A stretch of DNA of 64,000 bases, from contig NZ_JBEWTB010000002.1 of NCBI RefSeq assembly GCF_040549045.1, positions 5,001,072-5,065,071 of the forward strand. The letters run 5' to 3'. The stretch comes from Endozoicomonas sp. NE40 (GTDB taxonomy: Bacteria > Pseudomonadota > Gammaproteobacteria > Pseudomonadales > Endozoicomonadaceae). This document shows, piece by piece, positions 8,541 through 16,917 of the stretch. The notes below the pieces were generated by a model. That model searched no databases. It had not been told where the DNA came from and saw nothing but the letters and a program-made list of their open reading frames with translations. The position numbers and the translations under genes are program-made. Each line of letters opens with the position of its first letter. Position 1 is the first letter of the stretch.

Positions 8541-10934
8541 ATGATTCCTGATGCAGGGCAACCACGACCCTCTTCTTCTGATCGCAAGAATCCGGAAGAC
8601 TCTGGTGAAACCAGCAAGCAGCCAGAGTTACCGGAGTCAGCAGCCTCAGCAACAACCGATTCAGGAGCCGTTAAAGTCTCGCACCGGACAGCCAGACCGG
8701 CTAAGGCTTCCAGCCATTTAGGGGCATCAGGTAAAGTTTCATTCGATACATCATTGTCCAGATTAGAGCTGCAGCTGAAGCTGATGGGGGCTCTTTATTT
8801 ATATAAAAACGAAAAGCCAGCTAAGGGGGAAACTCAGCAGGCGTTTATAGAAAGGTTGAGCATTATACATTTTTACCAGTCTGAGCTTGCTCTGGGGAAT
8901 ATTGATATAAATCTGACTAGTTTTCAAAAACTGGAACAGACCAAGTCTGCAAACATAGGTTGCACCCTGTTACTGTCTGCCGCCATGACAAAGCTGAAGC
9001 TTAATGATCGCAGAGGGTTGATGGAGCTAACGAATCGTTTGCTGGATAACTACGCTGATGTACTACCCGATTTTATTGAACTTCTTAATCTGAATCATGA
9101 GTACAACTTTAATCCCACTGCTTTTGAGGATGAAGATAAGCTGACTTTTTTTTGTGAGCTGGCAAAAAAGTCACACTTTATGCCATCGATCTGGTTGATG
9201 ACAAAACTGGCTCTTAAACCGGGCGGTCCCATTTCACCAGGCTTGATTATCGATCTGCTGGCGTCCCTAGAGGCAACTGACAAGCTTCACGGTCTGGTAC
9301 TCTCTGCTTTTGTGCTTAGCCCGGATGATGTTGAGGCCGTCATAGAACTGGATCGCCCACACAACCGAACGGAATACCATCAGGCACTCTGGATTTTTGC
9401 CTGCCTCTTTAATCTGAGTGATAAAGATTACTGGCCCGGAAATCCCGGTGGTTTTCCGGAAAAGCTTCAGAAGTCCCTTGCTTCGTGTTTAAGACAATCA
9501 GTGCTTGAAACAAGAGACAAAATGTTCACTCAGGTGATGGAAGAAGTAAAGAGTCTCGAGCAGATCGACGAAGAAAAAGATAAACAAAGACTTCTCAGGA
9601 TAGAAGGCCAGTTGAAATCCTTATATGGAGTTGAAGACACTAAAGCCGCAGAAAGAGATTCTGAGCTTAGCAGCTATCAAAGAGATATTTCCGGCCTGAT
9701 TCTCGCCTGGCATACCAGGCAGAGGTTCATCCAGCGTGAAGCCAACCCGCTACAATGCGCCAGTATTCTGCGCAGGATTGGCAGACGTGAAAATTTCAAA
9801 CTGGTTTATATGGATGCTGCGAAAATATTCGCCAGTTTCGGCCACTACGACAAAGCCCTGGAGTGCCTGGCTGAATTATTGAGTAACCCATTGCCATCAG
9901 GGCATCGGAAAATGGTCATGCACCAGTATGAAAGTTATTCTCTGGCCCGGCAGGCAGCTGTCTTTAGCAAGACAACCTCAAGTACTACAGACGAAAATGA
10001 ATGGCTGGTGGGAACCGGGGCCACCGGACAAACCGGAGCCCGAAAAAAAAACACCTCGAAAGGAAAGGGTAAAAAAGGCAAGGGCAAAGGTAAAAGGACA
10101 AAAGATACTCGACCAGCGCAAAAGACTGAAAAGAGTAAAGAGTCACATTCTGAGGCGGTTGAAGGTTCAAGTCAGCTTCCTGTCCCTGAGGCTACTACCC
10201 ATGAGATGGGCCGGAAGCAGACAGCAAACGTCACGGAAGTCAGTCAGCCAGAGCAGCCTTCAACGTCGGCTGTACCAGAAGTTTCTGCCCCCATCAGTTC
10301 AGAAAAAGAACCTAAGGCTAGAAAATCGTTTCATCCGGAAGGCGGGTGGTTGCCGGATGGGCATCGGGAAGTATCCATCTTTCAAAGAGACATTCACCTG
10401 GCCCGCGACAACTGCGACCTGAAGCTGGAAGCGAAGACGATCAGCCGCTGGTTAAACAACACACGGGGGCAGCCTGTTTATGGCCGAATCTGTGAAGAAG
10501 CCGCGTGGTTTTATATTCGCCAGATGGAGTCACCCTTCCCCAATTTATACGCTCTGGATGGAGAAACCGTCAGTAAGCGAACCGATATGGCAAAACTGGC
10601 AGAGCAGTGGCTTAGCCGCACAGAAGCCTGTTACTTTCAGACACCCAGAAGCATCGGTAACAATCCGGATGAATTGAGGGAGCTTATTGTCAGCACCTAC
10701 GCCAGTCATCCTGACTGGCAACAAAACTCCGAGTATCGCAAAAGAATACGGGGCATCTGTTCTTCAAGAGGACACCTTTATTCCAACCTGTCCGCTTATA
10801 CATCGGGTGGTCAATACAGCTGGTCACATCATCAAAAACTGACGGATCGCTACAGAGCGTTTTATCATCTGAAAGAACTGGCTGATCCTGAGTTCGAGCT
10901 GATAAACGCAAATTTTTCGGGAATGCAACTATAA
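8541..10934 (+). CDS. Large helical protein of unknown function (family A)
   Basis: 797 aa, not recognised. Residues 1-60 are Ser/Pro/Glu-rich with no Sec signal, a composition common in type III effectors. Residues about 70-480 are mostly helical (for example HYDKALECLAELL, a TPR-like helix). Residues about 495-600 form a low-complexity linker with a Lys/Gly block (GKGKKGKGKGKR). The C-terminal helical domain has VYGRICEEAAWFYIRQ. The same order (helical body, Lys-rich linker, domain with G-x-x-RI-x-EE-x-x-W) recurs at 35633-38177 and 61075-64000, so this is a paralogous family. The Lys-rich block could act as a nuclear or nucleic-acid-binding signal; that is inference. The gene stands alone, divergent from the RND operon. 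Confidence 0.7.
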   Translation: MIPDAGQPRPSSSDRKNPEDSGETSKQPELPESAASATTDSGAVKVSHRTARPAKASSHLGASGKVSFDTSLSRLELQLKLMGALYLYKNEKPAKGETQQAFIERLSIIHFYQSELALGNIDINLTSFQKLEQTKSANIGCTLLLSAAMTKLKLNDRRGLMELTNRLLDNYADVLPDFIELLNLNHEYNFNPTAFEDEDKLTFFCELAKKSHFMPSIWLMTKLALKPGGPISPGLIIDLLASLEATDKLHGLVLSAFVLSPDDVEAVIELDRPHNRTEYHQALWIFACLFNLSDKDYWPGNPGGFPEKLQKSLASCLRQSVLETRDKMFTQVMEEVKSLEQIDEEKDKQRLLRIEGQLKSLYGVEDTKAAERDSELSSYQRDISGLILAWHTRQRFIQREANPLQCASILRRIGRRENFKLVYMDAAKIFASFGHYDKALECLAELLSNPLPSGHRKMVMHQYESYSLARQAAVFSKTTSSTTDENEWLVGTGATGQTGARKKNTSKGKGKKGKGKGKRTKDTRPAQKTEKSKESHSEAVEGSSQLPVPEATTHEMGRKQTANVTEVSQPEQPSTSAVPEVSAPISSEKEPKARKSFHPEGGWLPDGHREVSIFQRDIHLARDNCDLKLEAKTISRWLNNTRGQPVYGRICEEAAWFYIRQMESPFPNLYALDGETVSKRTDMAKLAEQWLSRTEACYFQTPRSIGNNPDELRELIVSTYASHPDWQQNSEYRKRIRGICSSRGHLYSNLSAYTSGGQYSWSHHQKLTDRYRAFYHLKELADPEFELINANFSGMQL

Positions 10935-11036
10935 GCTTCGGGCCTCACTACTCCTGCCAGTAAGCTGCGCCAAAGTCACAAAGACGGACACAAGCACGAT
11001 GCCCGGAAAGTTAATTTGGATTGATAGAATCAGTCA

Positions 11037-11816
11037 CTAGCGAGTACCTCCACTACCAGAAGCAGAAGCTGTTCTCCTGCTAGAAAATTTCGGGCTTAAG
11101 GCGTTAACCTCAAATAAACAGGCATGTTTATAATTCATCATCGCCGCTCTTCTGGATAAGTCCTCAAAAAATTCATTCAAAAGATCTGAACTGACTGACG
11201 TTTCACCAAATTGATGGGTAAAAAACTTAAATATCTCGCCTTTTTTACAAACAGCTATTGTACCTGAGGTTGCCGATATTGGGCCCAACCTGAGTAAAAT
11301 CCCCATAAATTCATAATCTTTTCTTAAAATACTAACTATGTCGTTTATTTCTATCAGGTCACTTGTATCCGGCCTGTTAAAGTGGAAACCCATAGCTCGT
11401 GTATTACATGATTTATTTATGCAGGCAAATAATATATCAATATTATAGATAGGAGCAGTGAATGTTGGATTCTTCAGCTTAAAATTCGGATCACTCAGCC
11501 CGAAGGTTGGGTTAATGCGTTGAATAACTTCTTCATCGATTTCATTGGCTTGCTCCAAAGCAAATAAAGAGTTTATAGCTGACAGTATGGACGCCTCATT
11601 ATCTCTAAAGTCTAAATTAAATTTTATCCACATCAATGAAATACCTAGCCCTGCGTGTTTTTCAATATCAAGTCCATAGGTTTTGGAAGTCTCAAACTGA
11701 TTGTACTGTCTCCGGCTAATTGGTTGGTTCCTTCGATCTAATGTGGATGACCTGGATCTGAAACTGGACCTGAAGCTGGAGCGGGATAAGTTAGAGGAAC
11801 TGCGGGATCTAAACAT
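11037..11816 (-). CDS. Degenerate YopT/C58-like protein with SR-rich N terminus
   Basis: 259 aa. Residues 1-30 are almost all Ser, Arg and Phe (SRSSFRSSFRSRSS). The remainder shows a pattern like C58 (YopT/AvrPphB) cysteine proteases: a nucleophile-helix motif at residues 55-64 (AGLGISLMWI) and a late strand motif IAVCKKGEIFKFFTHQFGE. In active members these read G-x-C-x-x-L-x-x-W and H-A ... FFDPNFGE. Here the nucleophile motif has no Cys, the His position is Ser or Thr, and the Asp position is Thr. If the fold assignment holds, the catalytic triad is lost and the protein is a pseudoprotease. Compare the C58-like protein at 27307, which keeps all three residues. The assignment is by motif shape only; the alternative is an unrelated orphan. 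Confidence 0.5.
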   Translation of the reverse strand: MFRSRSSSNLSRSSFRSSFRSRSSTLDRRNQPISRRQYNQFETSKTYGLDIEKHAGLGISLMWIKFNLDFRDNEASILSAINSLFALEQANEIDEEVIQRINPTFGLSDPNFKLKNPTFTAPIYNIDILFACINKSCNTRAMGFHFNRPDTSDLIEINDIVSILRKDYEFMGILLRLGPISATSGTIAVCKKGEIFKFFTHQFGETSVSSDLLNEFFEDLSRRAAMMNYKHACLFEVNALSPKFSSRRTASASGSGGTR

Positions 11817-12090
11817 GCGATGTACTTAAACTGAGAGCTTGACCCTACCTATTATATGATATCAATAGAAAAAATCCTGAAATAAAACAGATAGCCGTTT
11901 GGAATTCCATCGTTTTATGTAAGACATCAACTTTCATTAACCAGCCCCTGACAGACTTATCCCCCGGAAAATTAACTGTCTCTATGCGCTGTGTACGGCC
12001 TTTTGTCTGGAAAGTTTACTACCGGTTTCCTCCCACAGCCGGGTTGGGTATGATGCCCCTCCAGCGACCACAAAAAGAGACAGACCTGGA

Positions 12091-12909
12091 ATGAAGATCA
12101 TCACATTTAATGTCAATGGTATTCGTGCCCGGCTTCATCAACTGGAAGCCCTGATTCAGAAGCACGAACCTGAAGTGATTGGCCTGCAGGAAATTAAAGT
12201 CGCCGATGAAAATTTTCCAGTCGAAGCCATTGAATCCCTTGGTTATCACATAGAGTATTTTGGTCAGAAGACTCATTATGGTGTTGGCCTGATGAGCAAA
12301 CGCAAGCCTGTGCAAGTACAGAAAGGTTACCTTTCGGATGCCGAAGATGCCCAGCGGCGAATGATTATTGCTGACTACGAAACATCCGGCGGCAACCTTT
12401 ATACCGTGATCAATGGCTACTTCCCACAAGGTGAAAGCCGGGAACACCCCGTCAAATTTCCAGCCAAGAAGCAGTTTTACCAGGATCTGATGACGACCCT
12501 GAAAACATCCTGTAAACCGGGTTCCAATGTGGTTGTGCTGGGGGATTTCAACATTTCACCCACTGATGATGATATTGGCATAGGTGCGGACAACGCCAAA
12601 CGATGGCTGCGAACTGGCAAATGCAGCTTTCTTCCGGAAGAACGGGAATGGTTTCAAACCTTATTAAGCTGGGGGCTGCAGGATTGTTACCGGGAGATTC
12701 CTCCGGAAGCGGCGGACGAACTCTACAGCTGGTTTGATTACCGAAGCCGTGGCTTCGAACGTGAGCCAAAGCGTGGACTGAGGATTGACGGCATACTGGC
12801 CACAGAGTCCATGATGCAAAAATGCCTGAGTACAGGCATTGATTACGATATCCGCAGTATGGAGAAGCCTTCAGATCATGCACCGCTATGGGTGGATTTC
12901 GATTTTTGA
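12091..12909 (+). CDS. xthA: Exodeoxyribonuclease III
   Basis: Cytoplasmic AP endonuclease and 3'-5' exonuclease of base-excision repair, 272 aa, usual length. It belongs to the endonuclease/exonuclease/phosphatase fold. Visible motifs are MKIITFNVNGIRARL (metal-binding Asn), GLQEIKV (catalytic Glu), NGYFPQGE, VVLGDFNISP (catalytic Asp/Asn), RIDGILATE, and the terminal SDHAPLWVDF (catalytic Asp-His). The ATG gives the canonical N terminus directly. The small ORF that follows begins 3 bases after the stop. Confidence 0.95.
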   Translation: MKIITFNVNGIRARLHQLEALIQKHEPEVIGLQEIKVADENFPVEAIESLGYHIEYFGQKTHYGVGLMSKRKPVQVQKGYLSDAEDAQRRMIIADYETSGGNLYTVINGYFPQGESREHPVKFPAKKQFYQDLMTTLKTSCKPGSNVVVLGDFNISPTDDDIGIGADNAKRWLRTGKCSFLPEEREWFQTLLSWGLQDCYREIPPEAADELYSWFDYRSRGFEREPKRGLRIDGILATESMMQKCLSTGIDYDIRSMEKPSDHAPLWVDFDF

Positions 12910-12912
12910 ACG

Positions 12913-13212
12913 GTGCTCTGCAGGCTATTAGCGTTGTCTCTGGTCAATCAGAAACAACAGACACCTTCTGAGTTTGCTCAGTTGGGGGCCTTGCTGGACT
13001 CTGGCTGGTTAAGTCAGCTGGAATCCCTCTGGCAAAGCCTTTTTGTGCCTTTCCAACCGGGTGATGTGCGACAAACCGATGGCCTGATTAAGCTGGTGAG
13101 CTATGAGGCAGAAAGTCGTTCCTCGGTTTTAACGGTCGAATCGGCAGCGGATTGCCTGAATCAGTTTAAAGAACTGGTCGGACATTTTCGGAATTTTAAC
13201 CTTGAGTGGTAA
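12913..13212 (+). CDS. Small hypothetical protein after xthA
   Basis: 99 aa, GTG start 3 bases after the xthA stop, with no clear ribosome binding site of its own, so translation would depend on coupling. Predicted mostly helical and soluble, with no recognised motif; repeated Leu/Trp (SGWLSQLESLWQSLF) suggests an amphipathic helix. It is kept because it fills the space tightly after xthA with no competing frame. No function is proposed. Confidence 0.45.
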   Translation: MLCRLLALSLVNQKQQTPSEFAQLGALLDSGWLSQLESLWQSLFVPFQPGDVRQTDGLIKLVSYEAESRSSVLTVESAADCLNQFKELVGHFRNFNLEW

Positions 13213-13323
13213 TGGGTTACCACCTGATCACCACTATGCAAAAGACCATGCTGTGCTGCTTTGCAGGAATGTCCACCTGTGTGTTGATTAAAGAAATTCG
13301 GGAGGCTGCTGGACTGGATCAGG

Positions 13324-14958
13324 CTACTGATAGTCAGCCCAGCAGAAGGGCGTTGTTTCATTGATGATGTTATCCCACAATTCGTTTACCCTTTTGGTGA
13401 CAGACTGTTCAAGAGACTTATCAAGCCATTGCTTTCGATGGTCGGCAATATCATCTGCAGCTCTCCGAACCGTTTGCTCCTGAAGTTGGCTGGACTCGTT
13501 GGACTCGTTCGAATAGTACTCCAGATTTTCCATCATCAGCTCCGTCGAACTCTTTATTTCTGCGGTTCGCTGAGCAAGCGTTTCATCATGTTCGATCATA
13601 AAATTCAGAAATTCTTTGTCATTTCTGATCTGGTTCAGTAAGAACTCAGTAAAAGCCTTTTTGTTTGCAACACCACTGATGAACTGGGTTCTGAGAGAAT
13701 TCATGATCTCCGGAGGCTGCTGACCGATTGCTCTGTGACACTGCACAATGGAGTTTTCCGGGAAATTGCAGATCGTTGACAGCTCATTTTTAACCGTTGC
13801 CCTGATTTCCGTGGACTCGGCGCTTTCAATCAGAGGTATTCCATTGCGACCAACGGTATCTGCCAGCACCCGGTACACCATGTCTTCATTGAACAACAAT
13901 TTCAATTGGCAAAATAGCTTCGATACCGACACATTGCCTTCTTCAGAAGCGACTGTTCGCTTCAACTCCAGTAAAAGCATTCGGGTTTTAATCTGGTCAA
14001 GGGTTTCTGCTGTATGATCCTGGCAGTCCTGTCTCTGTATGCAATTGATCATCGTGGCAATTTCAACACCAACCGCTTTAATTTGAGTTTCCGGATAGGA
14101 AGTGAGGTTCTGCAGTATTTCCAGCCAGAGTTTCCCCAGATTTGCTCCCTGATGACTGGCTGCTCTGATCTTTCGAGTGAGTGTATCGAAGGCCCTGAAG
14201 TCCTGTGGTCGTAATGTATCAATGAGAGAACTCATGCAGTTGTTAATTTCAACACCCCCAAAATGACGGTTACGACGCCGCCGCTGGTGTCTGGTATTAC
14301 TCTGCTCATAGGAACGAGTAAACTCTTCGGTGAACGCAGTGCTTTCCTGATGTATTTCCTCGTCTGTCATGGGGGTGAGGTACAGGTTTGGATAACCGGC
14401 CAGTGGCTCAGCCACCATGCTCCTTTTACTGTCAGGCAGCTCATCCTGAATTTGTCTGAGATACTCTGCCTTTTTTCTCCATGCCATATATCCGCATTTT
14501 GGATAAATCTGTGCATGCACTTTCAGGACGCTGCGTTCCCCATTGGCGAAACGGGGCTCCATGATTCCACCACAGGAATGACAGATCAGCTTTCTCTTAT
14601 TTGGGGAAAAATAAATCCCTGCATCGGAGAGGTCATTGACGTTTCTAAATCCGCCAATCAGTCTGGTTGCTTTCAGATATTGTTTGGCCATGGTGCCTGA
14701 CAGTGACTGAATACGCTCTGAAGGGTCAGCCATAAGGGAGTTGTAGAGAACTGGAGCAGCAGCAGGGGTGTTGTGTTGACCCCTGTCCAGATAAGGCTGG
14801 TATTCGTCACTGTCGAAGTTGTCTGCCACTGATCGGTGGTGAAAACGTGAGGCGCTGGTTGGCTCGGTTTCCTCAGGCTCAGAAGACTCCGATGGGGAAG
14901 CCCTGTTTATTGATGAATTGTTGTTAGTTCCCGGAGTGGGTGAGTATCCATAAGCCAT
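13324..14958 (-). CDS. BIR-like zinc-domain protein, candidate host-directed effector
   Basis: 544 aa. Residues 1-60 are Ser/Pro/Glu/Asn-rich with no Sec signal. Residues about 108-160 resemble a baculovirus IAP repeat (BIR): DLSDAGIYFSPNKRKLIC mirrors the BIR lead-in (LA-x-AGFYYTG), followed by Cys126-x2-Cys129-x18-His148-x6-Cys155, against the family C-x2-C-x16-H-x6-8-C. The usual Trp after the second Cys is missing (GGIMEPRF). Residues 200-540 are helical with no recognised motif. BIR domains bind caspases or IAP-binding motifs in animals and are rare in bacteria. No RING or other partner domain is seen. An effector blocking host cell death is inference; a generic zinc ribbon is the alternative. 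Confidence 0.6.
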   Translation of the reverse strand: MAYGYSPTPGTNNNSSINRASPSESSEPEETEPTSASRFHHRSVADNFDSDEYQPYLDRGQHNTPAAAPVLYNSLMADPSERIQSLSGTMAKQYLKATRLIGGFRNVNDLSDAGIYFSPNKRKLICHSCGGIMEPRFANGERSVLKVHAQIYPKCGYMAWRKKAEYLRQIQDELPDSKRSMVAEPLAGYPNLYLTPMTDEEIHQESTAFTEEFTRSYEQSNTRHQRRRRNRHFGGVEINNCMSSLIDTLRPQDFRAFDTLTRKIRAASHQGANLGKLWLEILQNLTSYPETQIKAVGVEIATMINCIQRQDCQDHTAETLDQIKTRMLLLELKRTVASEEGNVSVSKLFCQLKLLFNEDMVYRVLADTVGRNGIPLIESAESTEIRATVKNELSTICNFPENSIVQCHRAIGQQPPEIMNSLRTQFISGVANKKAFTEFLLNQIRNDKEFLNFMIEHDETLAQRTAEIKSSTELMMENLEYYSNESNESSQLQEQTVRRAADDIADHRKQWLDKSLEQSVTKRVNELWDNIINETTPFCWADYQ

Positions 14959-15144
14959 TAATCTATCGTCCCTTATTGTTTTCCGTATGACGTATGGACT
15001 TGATATGGCCGGAATAGTTTCATAATTCTTCAGAATACACCTTAATACCTGTACATCAGGTTCAGGAAAACACAGTGATAGTTTGACCTGTCTCTCATTT
15101 TTAATGTTCTGTCACATATGTAGCCTGCAAAGCACCCATGAAAA

Positions 15145-15981
15145 TCAGCCCAGAATTTCTACCGGATCACCCACCGATATAACACCTTCATTGTCGTGAT
15201 TAAGGTTCATACCAAACAGTACGCCCTTTTCCCCTCTCCGATAGTTAGCCAGTGTCTGAAGGGGTTCTTTGCCCTTTATTCCTGTTTGGGTATCAATGGT
15301 TGTCATGATGCAGCGGGTGCAGGCCTTGGATACCCTGAATTCGACAGAGCCTATACGAATACGCTGCCAGTCGTCCTCCGCAAACGCTTCCAGACCATTA
15401 ATAACAATATTGGGGCGAAAGCGATCCATCGGTACAGGTTGTTCAAGCCGTCCATTCAGGTCTGCCAGCGAAGCTTCTGAAGTCAGAAGAAACGGAAAGC
15501 CATCAGAAAAACTGGTCAGGTCACTGGTCAGGGCATAACGCTGATCGACGGGACGCTGGCACCCTTCATCCATATAGACCAGACGACAGCTAAACCCCAT
15601 ATACTCACTGAACCACTGTGCAGCCTGATCACCGGCATCCAGTGCAGCACATACATCCTTCCAGACTGTTACTTCGAAACGTTGGCGTGGCTCTTCTTTC
15701 AAAACGGGCTCTTGCAAAAGGGGTTGTAAAACACGTATATCTTCCATCCCCGGTGCGTTAACAACCATGCCCTGATCATCGGGTTGTGCAACGATATGAA
15801 CCATTTTCGGATGCTGACGCTGGGTAATAAACTTCCCTTCCGGGTCAACCAGCATCCAGCGGCGGTCATGAGCAAAACCGGTAGTGACTACGTTTGCCTG
15901 TTGCACCGTGAGCCTGCGAGTCGATTTGACCGGGTAGATAGCCAGCTCTGTGACAAAAAGAGAGTGTTGATCAGAGGTCAC
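15145..15981 (-). CDS. MOSC domain protein, YcbX-type
   Basis: 278 aa. N-terminal MOSC_N beta barrel (LAIYPVKSTRRLTVQQANV, then GFAHDRRWMLVD) and C-terminal MOSC domain with the conserved Cys in SKACTRCIMTTIDTQTG, followed by the GEKGVLFGMNL region. MOSC proteins handle sulfur on the molybdenum cofactor or reduce N-hydroxylated compounds together with a flavoprotein. E. coli YcbX carries an extra C-terminal 2Fe-2S ferredoxin domain; this protein ends before it, so electrons must come from a separate partner. It is divergent from tatD with about 145 bases between them. Confidence 0.88.
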   Translation of the reverse strand: MTSDQHSLFVTELAIYPVKSTRRLTVQQANVVTTGFAHDRRWMLVDPEGKFITQRQHPKMVHIVAQPDDQGMVVNAPGMEDIRVLQPLLQEPVLKEEPRQRFEVTVWKDVCAALDAGDQAAQWFSEYMGFSCRLVYMDEGCQRPVDQRYALTSDLTSFSDGFPFLLTSEASLADLNGRLEQPVPMDRFRPNIVINGLEAFAEDDWQRIRIGSVEFRVSKACTRCIMTTIDTQTGIKGKEPLQTLANYRRGEKGVLFGMNLNHDNEGVISVGDPVEILG

Positions 15982-16125
15982 GCTTGTTCCTTACAGAAAT
16001 GTTCCTGGTAAAGGTTTCTTAGTGCCGCTTGCCTGAAGGTCGCTTGCACCATTTGGTTAGCCATCGCAGAATACCATAATATTCTTACCTTACAGAAACT
16101 TATAAACCTTTGGTAAACCAGTTTG

Positions 16126-16917
16126 ATGATTGATATTGGTGTTAACCTGACCGATAAACAGTTTAACCGTGACCGTGAAGCGGTTGTTGAACGAGCCATT
16201 GAAGCGGGGGTCAACACACTGATTCTCACCGGCACCGACATTGAAGAATCGGTAGCAGCAGTGCAGATGGCACAGGAATTTGCCCCCCACTGCTATTCAA
16301 CAGCAGGGATTCACCCGCACAGTGCGAAGGATGCCACAGAGGCCAGTTTTAAAGAGCTTTCCGATCTGTTTCAGGAAGATAAAGTCGTGGCTGCCGGAGA
16401 GATGGGGCTGGACTTTAACCGTGATTTTTCTCCCCGTCCTATCCAGGAAAGTGTCTTTGAACAGCAGCTGGAACTGGCTATACAGCATAATATGCCTGCC
16501 TTCTGCCATGAACGGGACGCATCTCAGCGATTTTACGACATTGTCCGGGAAGTTCGGGATGATCTCAGCGGGCTGCTGGTTCACTGCTTTACTGCCGACA
16601 AAGAGGCACTGTACCGTTATCTGGACCTGGATTTGCACATTGGCATCACTGGCTGGGTCTGCGATGAACGACGGGGAACACATTTACATCCGTTGCTGAA
16701 AGATATTCCTCAAAACCGGCTGATGATCGAAACCGACTCGCCCTGGCTGTTGCCAAGAACCATGGATAAAAAACCTAAAAATCGCCGTAATGAACCTGCC
16801 TTCCTGCCCTGGATCGCCAGAACAATTGCAGAGCATACCGGTAAAACCCCTGAGCAGGTGGTCAAAGAAACCAGCAACACAGCCAGAGCCTTCTTTAATC
16901 TGGATCAAGGTGAATAA
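16126..16917 (+). CDS. tatD: TatD family metal-dependent DNase
   Basis: Cytoplasmic TIM-barrel hydrolase with 3'-5' exonuclease/DNase activity, 263 aa. The ATG gives MIDIGVNLTDKQF, matching the E. coli TatD N terminus; a TTG immediately upstream is less likely. Metal-site motifs seen are STAGIHPH (His-x-His equivalent), GEMGLDFNRDF (catalytic Glu), CHERDA, VHCFT (His), and IETDSPWLLP (terminal Asp). GITGWVCDERRG is a TatD-specific signature. The last 23 bases overlap the 3' end of the convergent fieF gene. Confidence 0.94.
   Translation: MIDIGVNLTDKQFNRDREAVVERAIEAGVNTLILTGTDIEESVAAVQMAQEFAPHCYSTAGIHPHSAKDATEASFKELSDLFQEDKVVAAGEMGLDFNRDFSPRPIQESVFEQQLELAIQHNMPAFCHERDASQRFYDIVREVRDDLSGLLVHCFTADKEALYRYLDLDLHIGITGWVCDERRGTHLHPLLKDIPQNRLMIETDSPWLLPRTMDKKPKNRRNEPAFLPWIARTIAEHTGKTPEQVVKETSNTARAFFNLDQGE

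Noticed and set aside
9928..10422. 164-codon Lys/Arg-rich frame inside family A
   Set aside because: It overlaps the Lys-rich linker in another frame; its basic composition is a by-product of the AAA/AAG-rich sequence there.
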